A stretch of 13,124 bases of DNA from Bacteroidales bacterium UBA1195. GTDB taxonomy: Bacteria > Bacteroidota > Bacteroidia > Bacteroidales > WCHB1-69. Below, piece by piece: positions 1 to 6,558 of the stretch. The number at the start of each line of letters is the position of its first letter. Within the stretch, counting starts at the first letter, position 1. The position numbers and the translations under genes were made by a program. The notes under the pieces were generated by a model that was not told the DNA's origin, made no database searches, and saw only the letters and a program-made list of their open reading frames with translations. The stretch spans positions 1 to 13,124 of the forward strand of contig DBYD01000044.1 in NCBI GenBank assembly GCA_002309855.1, given 5' to 3'.

Positions 1-198
1 AGCATGACACTCCATACGGCGCAGGAGCTGCTGGCAGGGAACAGTGACAGCATAAAGAATCTCGCCACAAAACTGGGGTTCGAGGAAGCCTCCTCCTTCT
101 CCCGCTTCTTCAAAAAAGAGACCGGCATGACGCCGATGGAATACAGGAACGGAAAGGAAATTCCGCTGGGTGAGGCGGAAGAGAAAAATAATAATTAA
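1..198 (+). CDS. AraC-family transcriptional regulator, C-terminal fragment (5' end outside window)
   Basis: The reading frame is open from the first base and ends with TAA at 196-198. The 65 visible residues match the second helix-turn-helix of the AraC/XylS DNA-binding domain. They show the family pattern of a helix with 'AQELL', then 'SIKNLATKLGFEEASSFSRFFKKETGMTP' (split here as SIKNLATKLGF and SSFSRFFKKETGMTP), then 'EYRN'. The LGF turn, the SRFFKKETG recognition segment and the closing TP-x-EYR are all present. The protein ends about 15 residues after the domain with an acidic, Asn-rich tail. The sensor domain and the first helix-turn-helix lie outside the window, so the ligand and target genes cannot be inferred. 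The in-frame ATG at 4 is internal and is not the true start. Confidence 0.9.
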   Translation, partial: SMTLHTAQELLAGNSDSIKNLATKLGFEEASSFSRFFKKETGMTPMEYRNGKEIPLGEAEEKNNN

Positions 199-222
199 TA
201 GTTAATAGTTAATAATTAATAG
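195..222. repeat. Four tandem 7-bp units, TTAATAG
   Basis: Units lie at 195-201, 202-208, 209-215 (TTAATAA) and 216-222. The repeat begins at the stop codon of the AraC-type gene; that TAA is within the first unit. Because the period is 7, the TAA/TAG triplets fall in all three forward frames, so translation from either side is closed off. The stretch is far more AT-rich than the genes around it. It could be a slippage-prone microsatellite or the scar of a rearrangement between the AraC gene and the ClpB-like fragment that follows. Confidence 0.85.
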
Positions 223-247
223 ATTAGAGTTGGTGGCGTGTGGGATA

Positions 248-388
248 CAACTGAAACGGGTCATCCAGAAGAATATCCTGAACCGTCTTTCAAAAATGAT
301 TCTGGCGGACGAGGTCACGCCCGACATAACCATCACGGTGGATTACATCGACGACGATTTTGTCTTCTACCAGAAAAAAACGCAATAA
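248..388 (+). pseudogene. clpB: Orphan C-terminal remnant of the chaperone ClpB
   Basis: The frame is open from 209 to a TAA at 386-388 and has no ATG before the recognisable part. From about 251 it reads LKRVIQKNILNRLSKMIL, then ADEVTPDITITVDY and a short acidic/aromatic tail. This matches the end of ClpB, where '(GARP)LKR-x-IQ-x-x-(I/V)-x-N-x-L(S/A)-x-x-IL' leads into the final beta strands. The normal GARP preceding LKR is absent; the residues there read ACGIQ, so homology stops abruptly. ClpB is usually about 860 residues, so only about 5% is present, with neither AAA module nor Walker motifs. I infer a non-functional 3' fragment left by a rearrangement, or the displaced tail of a clpB interrupted by the AraC-side DNA. 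The motif is seen directly; the history is inference. The other contents of 199-394 are the 7-bp repeat and nothing else recognisable. Confidence 0.7.
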
Positions 389-394
389 TCTGGA

Positions 395-424
395 TGTAGA
401 GACGCAAAATTTTGCGTCTCTACA
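395..424. repeat. Perfect 30-bp palindrome, possible bidirectional terminator
   Basis: The left arm TGTAGAGACGCAAAA (395-409) is followed at once by its exact reverse complement (410-424), with no spacer. It lies 6 nt after the stop of the ClpB remnant (+) and 2 nt beyond the stop of the prsW-like gene (-, stop at 427-429), exactly between convergent units. As RNA, the inner AAAATTTT would form the loop of a strong GC-containing stem in either direction. There is no T-tract on either side, so it is not a textbook intrinsic terminator. From memory, palindromes with a GTAGAGACGC core occur as dispersed repeats in Bacteroidota and some other bacteria; I could not check copy number here. Confidence 0.85.
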
Positions 425-426
425 TT

Positions 427-1173
427 TCACCATCCGTTAATTCTGTCCGTTTCCTGCATCCGGGAGCGTTCCTGCATTTCCCGAATCTTCACCATGCCCT
501 TTTTCCACAACTTGATGTCAAAACGGATAAAAAGGATGAAAAGTATAACTGTAACAGGGTAAAGCACTGTGCTTTTCAAATTGTCCGAAACCATGAGCAG
601 CGCATCGAAAGTGCCATGCAGCAACAACGGATAGAAGAGAGCCTTCAAGAGACTTGAAGCCCTGTTTGCGGCATCAAACTTCGCCTTGGAGAGGTAATAC
701 CCCATCGCCACCGCAAACAGAAAATGCGCCGGCACGGAAAGCAATGCGCGGGTCACCCCTGTAACAAGACTTTCCTGGAATAGTCCGGACTGGAACACAT
801 AGCCGACATTTTCCAGACAGGCGAAGCCAAGCCCGACATAAACCGCATATACAATGCCGTCGAAATACTCGTTGAAATGGCGGCTTCTCCAGATAAATAA
901 CATGAGGACCAACAATTTGCAAAGTTCCTCACTGAACCCGGCCACCACAAAACCGTCATAGAGCCCGTGCAGCACCGCGCCGCCGGGTGCGAAGGCGGAA
1001 AGCAGCTGCTCCAACGGAACGATAGCCACCACTGCAAAAATGCCGCAAAAGAAGGCTTTCAGCAGCATCCATAACGGCTCCTTTTCATACCTGTCCATCA
1101 CATAGACAAAGACCGCCAGCACCAATACCGGCAGCAGCGCCAATACCCATAAAACCATATTCGAATCGCCCAT
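427..1173 (-). CDS. PrsW-family intramembrane protease
   Basis: This 248-residue polytopic membrane protein has the PrsW (PF13367) pattern. An N-terminal hydrophobic helix is followed by DRYEKEP (27-33), the first conserved motif EE-x-x-K (E82, E83, K86), FDGIVYAVYVGLGFACLEN (104-122, with E121-N122), VPAHFLFAVAMGYY (147-160, H150) and LLLHGTFDALL (183-193, H186, D190). These Glu and His residues in membrane helices are the proposed metal-binding or catalytic positions. In Bacillus subtilis PrsW cleaves an anti-sigma factor, but targets in Bacteroidota are not established. The C-terminus (219-248) is a basic, Met/Arg-rich tail. The start ATG lies 2 nt after the stop of the ABC ATPase gene, so it is the last gene of the minus-strand operon and is probably translationally coupled. 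No anti-sigma factor gene is visible nearby. Confidence 0.88.
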   Translation of the reverse strand: MGDSNMVLWVLALLPVLVLAVFVYVMDRYEKEPLWMLLKAFFCGIFAVVAIVPLEQLLSAFAPGGAVLHGLYDGFVVAGFSEELCKLLVLMLFIWRSRHFNEYFDGIVYAVYVGLGFACLENVGYVFQSGLFQESLVTGVTRALLSVPAHFLFAVAMGYYLSKAKFDAANRASSLLKALFYPLLLHGTFDALLMVSDNLKSTVLYPVTVILFILFIRFDIKLWKKGMVKIREMQERSRMQETDRINGW

Positions 1174-1175
1174 AC

Positions 1176-2900
1176 CTATGCAAACGAAATTTTCGGAACC
1201 GCATCCAGCAGGCGGCGGGTGTAGGCAGTCTGCGGATGGCGGTAAAGCGCATCGGATTGCTGCAGCTCCACCAGTCGCCCCTTTTGCATCACCATAACCC
1301 TGTGCGACATGTATTTCACCACCGAAAGGTCGTGTGAGATAAAGAGATATGTGAGCCCGTATTTTTTCTTCAGCTCGTTCAGCAGGTTCAGCACCTGCGC
1401 CTGGATGGAGACATCCAGGGCGGAGACCGACTCGTCACAAATGATCAGGCGCGGATGCAGGGCAAGGGCACGGGCGATGCAAATGCGCTGCCGCTGTCCA
1501 CCGGAAAACTCATGCGGGTACCGCTGCATGTCGGATGCCTTCAGCTGCACCTGCTCCAGCAGTTCCATCGCCATCTCGCGCCGCTCACTGTCGTTTTCAC
1601 CGCAATGGTGCAGGCGCATCGGCTCAACCAACGCCATACCGACCGTGTAACGGGGATTAAGTGAGGCGTATGGATCCTGGAATATGATCTGCATCTCGCT
1701 GCGCAACCTCCGCATCTCACCGGCGGAAAGCCTGCAGATGTCCCGACCGCGGTACAGCACTTCGCCGCCGGTCGGTTCAATCAGGCGCAACATGCTGCGC
1801 CCCAAAGTGGTTTTTCCGCAACCGGATTCCCCGACGAGACCAAGCGTCTCACCCTCATGCAGGGTGAAGCTGACATCCGCCACCGCCTGGAAACGTTGCC
1901 TGGGCTGCCCCCATTTCCTCGGCAGCGGATAGGATTTCTCCAAATGCCTCACCTCCACCAATGGTGGGGACTGCACAAGTTTTTCCGCCTCCTCCCGCCA
2001 TGCCTCCTCCGAGATGATCCGCAGATTTGCCAACGGGTCGGAATCGGGCGGCGCGGAGAGAAAATCATGAACAGTTGGCAGCCGGTAATAGCGTCTGTCC
2101 AACGGCACACGGCATGACAGCAGCCCTTTGGTATAAGGATGCTGCGGATGCAGGAACAGCGTGCGGACAGCACCCTCCTCCACCTTTTCCCCACGGTACA
2201 TCACAACGGCACGGTCGGCAATGTTCGCCACCACCCCCAAATCATGTGAAATGAAAAGTATGCTGATGCCATACTGCTGACGCAGACTGCATAGAAGTTC
2301 AAGAATTGCCTTCTGAACTGTCACATCCAGAGCGGTGGTCGGCTCGTCGGCAATCAACAGCTGCGGCTTGCATGCTATGGCCATGGCAATCATCACCCGC
2401 TGCTTCTGGCCGCCGGAGAGTTCATGGGGATAGGAGCGGTACGCCTTTTCCGGATCGGGCAGCAGCACCTCCCCGAAAAGCCGCAAAACCTCCTGCCGTG
2501 CCTCCTCTTTCGAACAATGCAGATGCAGCTGCAAAACCTCGGCCACCTGCCGTCCGCAGCGCATGGAGGGGTTAAGCGAGGACATGGGCTCCTGGAACAC
2601 CATACCCATCCGGCCGCCACGGAACCGCCGCATGTCACGGTTGGTGCACTGCAGCAAATCGCACTCCACCCCATTCTCCGTCCAACAAATTTTACCGCTA
2701 AAGGATGCCTTGTCCAACAGACGCATTATGCTCAATGCGGTGACAGACTTTCCGGAACCGGATTCACCGACAATGCCCACTATCTCCCCGGCACCAACAG
2801 TGAATGACAAGTCATGCACGGCACACAAAGGCTCCCCCTTTGCTCCGGACGGGAAATGCACACATAAGTTTTCAACCGATAGAATGTCGTTTTCACTCAT
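1176..2900 (-). CDS. Oligopeptide/dipeptide-type ABC transporter ATP-binding protein, two fused ATPase domains
   Basis: This 574-residue cytoplasmic protein carries two complete ABC ATPase domains, like a DppD-DppF fusion (the arrangement of GsiA and YejF). Domain 1 has Walker A GESGSGKS (45-52), Q-loop VFQEP (101-105), signature LSGGQ (161-165), Walker B LLIADEP (181-187) and H-loop SHD (218-220). Its oligopeptide-type tail includes HPQHPYT (251-257). Domain 2 has GESGCGKTT (357-365), IFQDP (406-410), FSGGQ (465-469), LIICDES (485-491), SHD (522-524) and a second tail HPQTAYT (555-561). Both sites look catalytically intact. I chose the ATG at 2898-2900 (ATGAGTGA), which overlaps the OstA-like stop by 8 nt. 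The frame stays open to 3098, but that extension is the ostA-like gene in another frame; an ATG at 2906 is also possible. No permease or peptide-binding protein is encoded in the window, so the substrate is unknown. Confidence 0.93.
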   Translation of the reverse strand: MSENDILSVENLCVHFPSGAKGEPLCAVHDLSFTVGAGEIVGIVGESGSGKSVTALSIMRLLDKASFSGKICWTENGVECDLLQCTNRDMRRFRGGRMGMVFQEPMSSLNPSMRCGRQVAEVLQLHLHCSKEEARQEVLRLFGEVLLPDPEKAYRSYPHELSGGQKQRVMIAMAIACKPQLLIADEPTTALDVTVQKAILELLCSLRQQYGISILFISHDLGVVANIADRAVVMYRGEKVEEGAVRTLFLHPQHPYTKGLLSCRVPLDRRYYRLPTVHDFLSAPPDSDPLANLRIISEEAWREEAEKLVQSPPLVEVRHLEKSYPLPRKWGQPRQRFQAVADVSFTLHEGETLGLVGESGCGKTTLGRSMLRLIEPTGGEVLYRGRDICRLSAGEMRRLRSEMQIIFQDPYASLNPRYTVGMALVEPMRLHHCGENDSERREMAMELLEQVQLKASDMQRYPHEFSGGQRQRICIARALALHPRLIICDESVSALDVSIQAQVLNLLNELKKKYGLTYLFISHDLSVVKYMSHRVMVMQKGRLVELQQSDALYRHPQTAYTRRLLDAVPKISFA

Positions 2901-4455
2901 CTTCATCGGTTTCAGGTTGTCGCTGCTCCACTGCTGGAATATAGTTGTCCGGTATGAACACCGCCGACCGCTCCTTAGGCCGATAAGGCTCCAACCATTG
3001 GAAACCTGGCAAAAAACGCTCATCTCCCTTCTCCTCCGGTCCGAAAGTGCCTTTGATTTTCTGGTAAAATAAAATTTCTGAAAAGGCACCCTCCTCAAAC
3101 AACACCTTCATCCGCTCTGCGGATGTCCGTTGCACTCCAATCAGTGCGGAATCATTATCCTCCATATAATACAAACACACAGCATTGGGGTATATCCACA
3201 TGTATTCGGGATTGTTATCCTTGAAATACATATACATGGAAGCACCCTTCACCTGATTGAAACTCTGCTCCTCCCACACATTCTGGCTAACAAAGGCCGC
3301 TCCGAGCAGATGCAGTTCCCGAAGTTCCCCTTGTTGCAGAAAGAACCGGAATGTATCAGCCACAAACTGGCTGGAGTCGTTCCACACCAACGGTGCATCC
3401 CGCATCTCCGCCAAAGAATCAATGGCAGAATAGTACAGCGAACCACAACGTCCCTGATATTGCGAATGATAAAAACGGACATGCTCGTGACAAAAGGCGG
3501 ATTGCAGATGCCGGTTAGAATCAAGAGTCACCCATAGCGTATCGGCATGCAGGAAAAGGCTGTCATCATCCTGCACATAGACAGCCAAAGCCTTTTCCGT
3601 AGCAAACGCATAGCAACGCTGGCCGTCATATTCCATGTAGTCGCTTGTCACATGGTGCTTTTCGCATGTATCCTGCAAAAAAACATTTGACCAGGCTTTT
3701 CCAGCATCATGCAAATGGTCATAAAAAAGGGTGTCGGCCGTCAGAAGGTATTGCCCGGCATATATTCTGGTGGGACCGTAGAAGACCGCCTCCTCCGTCC
3801 GGGTGGCGTACCACCCCTCCTCACAATAGATGGAGTTACTATCGGAATACATATTGGTAGGACCTGAAAAATAGACCTTTTCCTCACGCGTGTTATAACG
3901 CAGCGTATCAGCGTCCAACGTAAACTCCGGATGCTGCACATGCACCTCCCTCCGGAAATAGGCGTCCGAGGTGGCGGTGTAATAATAGCCGCACTGGCTG
4001 GTCAGCACGGCGCTGTCGTTCTCAATCCGTCCGCCGCAATCATAAAAGGCATACTGTTCCGACCGGTAAAAAGTGAGCAGATCGGTATAGAGCACACTGT
4101 GGTTGTCAAACAGCATCACATTGCCGTCCAACACTGCGGTGCGGGTCGTACCGTCATAGCGCAAAGAGTGTCCGTACAGGTGGACCGAATCGTTTATGTG
4201 GATGATCACCTCCTTGCCGAACGCCTCCAGCCGGTTGGCCTTCTCATAATAGAAAACCGTGTCCGCATAGCCGACGCTGCCTTCATGGCTGAACTCCACA
4301 TTGCCCGTGAACATCCTGGCATCCGGAAACAAATCGTTGTCAAACTGCAACAAATCGGCCGTACAACGGATGGGAGCCGTCCGCTGTGCAAAGAGGCAGC
4401 CGCAACACAAACATGCAGCGACCGCAATGAATCTGCGGATAATCCGAAGCATCAT
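2893..4455 (-). CDS. OstA/LptA-like exported protein, probable LPS transport component
   Basis: This 520-residue protein has a signal peptide (residues 1-23: basic RIIRRF, hydrophobic cysteine-rich core, likely cleavage after LFA before Q24). It then shows the repetitive beta-strand pattern of the OstA/LptA fold, with strands such as ARMFTGNVEFSHEG (46-59) and RTAVLDGNVMLFDNHSVLY (105-123) and later FSGPTNMY and FYGPTRIY units. This resembles the Bacteroidota 'OstA-like protein' (OstA_2 type), which is thought to act like LptA in the periplasm, bridging LPS from the inner to the outer membrane. It is much longer than E. coli LptA (185 residues) and lacks an obvious LptD beta-barrel. The start at 4453-4455 is chosen because the signal peptide begins there and AAAAAGG lies just upstream; a second ATG follows at once. 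The C-terminus is acidic and its codons overlap the ABC ATPase start. Neighbouring kdsB supports an LPS role. Confidence 0.82.
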   Translation of the reverse strand: MMLRIIRRFIAVAACLCCGCLFAQRTAPIRCTADLLQFDNDLFPDARMFTGNVEFSHEGSVGYADTVFYYEKANRLEAFGKEVIIHINDSVHLYGHSLRYDGTTRTAVLDGNVMLFDNHSVLYTDLLTFYRSEQYAFYDCGGRIENDSAVLTSQCGYYYTATSDAYFRREVHVQHPEFTLDADTLRYNTREEKVYFSGPTNMYSDSNSIYCEEGWYATRTEEAVFYGPTRIYAGQYLLTADTLFYDHLHDAGKAWSNVFLQDTCEKHHVTSDYMEYDGQRCYAFATEKALAVYVQDDDSLFLHADTLWVTLDSNRHLQSAFCHEHVRFYHSQYQGRCGSLYYSAIDSLAEMRDAPLVWNDSSQFVADTFRFFLQQGELRELHLLGAAFVSQNVWEEQSFNQVKGASMYMYFKDNNPEYMWIYPNAVCLYYMEDNDSALIGVQRTSAERMKVLFEEGAFSEILFYQKIKGTFGPEEKGDERFLPGFQWLEPYRPKERSAVFIPDNYIPAVEQRQPETDEDE

Positions 4456-4473
4456 GCCGCCTTTTTCCCTTCC

Positions 4474-4491
4474 GACGCAAGCCCTCGCGTC
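4474..4491 (-). other. Small inverted repeat between the lipoprotein and OstA-like genes
   Basis: GACGC (4474-4478) and GCGTC (4487-4491) can pair with an 8-nt loop. The hairpin lies in the 71-nt gap upstream of the OstA-like start and just before its purine-rich ribosome-binding region. It has no T-run, so it is not an intrinsic terminator. It might influence mRNA processing or relative expression, but a 5-bp stem is weak evidence. Confidence 0.25.
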
Positions 4492-4526
4492 AACGGAGCA
4501 TCGCGCAATGCCGGTTAAGAACACAA

Positions 4527-4658
4527 TCAAATCCTGTCACCAACTGTCTCTACAGCGGCATTGTCCGTATAGGCCGGGCAGCGCTGATAGGTGTTGCATG
4601 CAGAGAAAACACCTGCCAAAACAAGTGCAAACAAACCGATAACCACTAACTTTTTCAT
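4527..4658 (-). CDS. 43-residue lipoprotein with conserved-looking CPAY motif
   Basis: The reverse strand reads ATG at 4656-4658 through TGA at 4527-4529. The product starts MKKLVVIGLFALVLAGVFSA, a lipoprotein signal peptide with two lysines, a 14-residue hydrophobic core and a lipobox-like FSAC, lipidated at Cys21. The mature part is only 23 residues, beginning CNTYQRCPAY and ending in an acidic stretch. Small Bacteroidota lipoproteins with a Cys-Pro-Ala-Tyr segment soon after the lipidated cysteine are known to me as hypothetical proteins; no function is established. The second cysteine (Cys27) could form a disulfide or bind a partner. It sits 25 nt after the SPOR protein gene and 71 nt before the OstA-like start, on the same strand, so it is most likely a member of the envelope operon. 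It is too short for many gene callers. No Shine-Dalgarno sequence is visible. Confidence 0.78.
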   Translation of the reverse strand: MKKLVVIGLFALVLAGVFSACNTYQRCPAYTDNAAVETVGDRI

Positions 4659-4661
4659 GAT

Positions 4662-4671
4662 ATCACGTGAT
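4662..4671. promoter_or_regulatory. 10-bp palindrome ATCACGTGAT upstream of the small lipoprotein
   Basis: ATCACGTGAT lies 3 nt upstream of the lipoprotein ATG, where a ribosome-binding site would be. It overlaps a second short palindrome, TGATATCA (4658-4665). It might be a protein-binding site or a tiny hairpin covering the start region. A 10-bp palindrome can arise by chance, so this is a weak call. Confidence 0.2.
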
Positions 4672-4683
4672 TTATAGTCAAAC

Positions 4684-5799
4684 TTACCTTTCCAAAATCC
4701 AACAATCCTTGTAGTTGGCGCTCAAAGCCGTCATTTGTGTCTCCGCTTCGGCACGGCTGTAAGGACCGACACCCACCATGATGAGTGTGCCCCGTTCGTT
4801 CATACCGAGATTGGATACATTCGGGTACCTGCCTTTCAATTTCTGCACCAGATTGTCCGCATTGGCCGCGTTACCGAAGCCGCCTATGATGATGTAGCAA
4901 TTGGCCGGTTCCACTGTCTCCGCCGGTTCTGCCAGCCCGAATGTATCTTCCGGGGTCGGCTCCGGTTCCGCCATATCCCAATCTGACTCCGCCTTCACCG
5001 TATCAACCGATTCCACCTGCAGCGTATCAGCGGAGCCTTGGAAGAGAGAGGTGATTTTTGAAACACACCGGTCCTTCTTCTCCACAAACTCCACAGGCCG
5101 CAACAGGGCGTAAACACCCATGCCAATTATACATAACAGTAAAATAATGAACAATGTGTAGAAAATCACCCAGCCCACATGCCGCTTGGGAGCAGGCTCC
5201 GAACAGCTTTGTGATGCGACAGGTTCCGTACCAACCGCATTATCCGGAATCACCGGCTCAGCTTTTTCAGGCTCCATATCCGGTTTTTCCAACTCAGAAC
5301 TTGCAATGGGTTCAGAATTAACCTCTGGTTTTTCCGGCTCAGGTTCCGCTTTCACAGGCTCAGGGTCGCGTTTTTCCGGTTCAGCCTTGTCCTCCCCACG
5401 CAGGCTGAACGAGGTGAAGCCGAACGAATCAGGAGAAAGGTCAGGATCCAGTGCGGGAACAAATTCCATCCGGATATTGCCCATCACGAATTTTCCCATG
5501 CTGCCAAGACTATACTGCCTCTCCGTATCCAATGCGGTTTTTACAGATTCGACCCATCGTGCCACCTGCTCCGCAGCCTCCGCCGTATCCACATGGGATT
5601 CGGAAGCCACATACTGCGTGAAGTCAGCCCCCTCCTCCTTTTCGTCAGGGGTAAAGAAGAGGTAATGGCCGGGAGGGGTGAACTCCTTCAGAATCGGATG
5701 AACCTCCGCCTCCCTATACCGCAATTCAAACATACCAAGCCGGTAAATCCGGACCTGTCCATTTTCAATAATGTATTTTTTTATACACGCAGTAATCAT
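4684..5799 (-). CDS. HU-CCDC81-like / SPOR domain membrane protein
   Basis: This 371-residue single-span protein has three parts. Residues 1-132 (MITACIKKYIIENGQVRIYRLGMF..., then SYSLGSMGKF-like QYSLGSMGKFVMGNIRMEF near 96-113) resemble the paired HU-like (CCDC81-type) domains found at the N-terminus of Bacteroidota SPOR proteins. A Pro/Glu/Lys-rich linker with EPEKPE-type repeats spans 137-205. A transmembrane helix lies at about 208-233, followed by an acidic extracytoplasmic linker. A SPOR domain (PF05036) occupies 299-371, with CYIIIGGFGNAANADNLVQKL at its start and the GPYSRAEAE segment near 345-353. SPOR domains bind denuded glycan strands of peptidoglycan. The topology (cytoplasmic HU-like end, periplasmic SPOR end) suggests a link between something inside the cell and the wall; that is inference. 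The start overlaps the kdsB stop by 4 nt (ATGA), which supports both ends. Confidence 0.87.
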   Translation of the reverse strand: MITACIKKYIIENGQVRIYRLGMFELRYREAEVHPILKEFTPPGHYLFFTPDEKEEGADFTQYVASESHVDTAEAAEQVARWVESVKTALDTERQYSLGSMGKFVMGNIRMEFVPALDPDLSPDSFGFTSFSLRGEDKAEPEKRDPEPVKAEPEPEKPEVNSEPIASSELEKPDMEPEKAEPVIPDNAVGTEPVASQSCSEPAPKRHVGWVIFYTLFIILLLCIIGMGVYALLRPVEFVEKKDRCVSKITSLFQGSADTLQVESVDTVKAESDWDMAEPEPTPEDTFGLAEPAETVEPANCYIIIGGFGNAANADNLVQKLKGRYPNVSNLGMNERGTLIMVGVGPYSRAEAETQMTALSANYKDCWILER

Positions 5800-6557
5800 G
5801 ACTCGTCAGCAATTGATTGTTCAAATTGAATGGCCTTTTCCAGATCGGCAGGCGTGTCGATGGAGATGGTGGCCGGATAATCCGTCACACAAGTGGCAAT
5901 GCTGTAGCCGTTTTCCAGCCAGCGGAGCTGCTCAAGGCTCTCCGCCGCCTCCAAAGATGAAACCGGCAGCCCGACCAATTGCAGCAGCACGTCCGCCCGA
6001 TAGGCATACAGGCCGATATGTTTGTAAAAGAGATGGCTTTCAAAAGGGTTGGAACGCAAATAAGGGATTGCATGGCGGCTGAAATACAACGCCCGACCGT
6101 TCACATCCCTGACACACTTCACAACATTCGGATTGTTCAGCGGCCCCGGATTGTCCAACCTCTGGAGCAGCGTGGCAATCTGAACCTCACCACCTGACAT
6201 GCAGGCGACCAGCTCCTGAATCTGCCCCGGCCGGATGAAAGGCTCATCCCCCTGGATGTTCACAACAACACTCTCTTCCGGAGCGAAATCCGGCATAAGG
6301 GAGCGGAACACCTCGGCACAACGGTCGGTCCCGGAACGGTGGTTTGGGGAGGTCATACGGACATCACCGCCGAAAGACTTCACACAGGCCTCTATTTCCG
6401 GATGGTCTGTCGCCACAACCACCCGTTCCAGCCCATCCACCTTGCTGACCTGGGCATAGACCCTCTCTATCATGGTCTTATCCCCTATTTTGCACAACGG
6501 TTTCCCTGGGAACCGCGAAGAGGCGTAACGGGCCGGTATGATTCCGATATAATGCAT
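5796..6557 (-). CDS. kdsB: 3-deoxy-manno-octulosonate cytidylyltransferase (CMP-Kdo synthetase)
   Basis: This 253-residue enzyme activates Kdo with CTP to CMP-Kdo in the cytoplasm, the donor for the LPS inner core. The normal family length is about 250. Visible motifs are IPARYASSRFPGKPL (7-21, nucleotide binding), H-x-SGTDR (73-79), VNIQGDEPFI (99-108, with the metal-binding Asp at 104), the RHAIPY segment (161-166), YKHIGLYAYR (178-187), SLEQLRWLENG (207-217) and the closing IDTPADLE (233-240, second metal Asp at 234). The start at 6555-6557 (MHYIGIIPARY) is chosen because the family begins directly at this beta strand; the upstream frame to 6644 is the deoxynucleoside kinase 3' end in another frame. 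It starts 1 nt after the kinase stop and overlaps the SPOR gene by 4 nt, so tight co-translation is likely. Confidence 0.96.
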   Translation of the reverse strand: MHYIGIIPARYASSRFPGKPLCKIGDKTMIERVYAQVSKVDGLERVVVATDHPEIEACVKSFGGDVRMTSPNHRSGTDRCAEVFRSLMPDFAPEESVVVNIQGDEPFIRPGQIQELVACMSGGEVQIATLLQRLDNPGPLNNPNVVKCVRDVNGRALYFSRHAIPYLRSNPFESHLFYKHIGLYAYRADVLLQLVGLPVSSLEAAESLEQLRWLENGYSIATCVTDYPATISIDTPADLEKAIQFEQSIADES

Positions 6558-6558
6558 C

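Noticed and set aside
195..222. TTAATAG repeat as a CRISPR-like array
   Set aside because: Units are 7 bp, directly adjacent and without spacers; no cas genes are present.
2901..3098. N-terminal extension of the ABC ATPase frame
   Set aside because: The extension lies inside the OstA-like coding region, is Arg/Ser-rich and does not resemble an ABC domain start; the ATG at 2900 gives the expected beginning.
4393..4401. Possible lipobox in the OstA-like signal peptide (cysteines at residues 15-20)
   Set aside because: The residues before each cysteine do not fit a lipobox, and a normal cleavage after LFA is available.
3931..4518. Plus-strand open frame of 195 residues antisense to the OstA-like gene
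   Set aside because: No recognisable motif and no promoter; it lies wholly opposite a well-supported gene and the lipoprotein region.
4456..4530. N-terminal extension of the OstA-like frame from a TTG at 4530
   Set aside because: The signal peptide begins at the ATG pair 4450-4455 with an AAGG upstream; the extension would bury it and would overlap the small lipoprotein gene.
5186..5665. Plus-strand open frame of 159 residues rich in Ser and Gly
   Set aside because: It is the complement of the repetitive Pro/Glu/Lys linker of the HU-like/SPOR gene; its SGFSGSGS composition is explained by that linker's codons.
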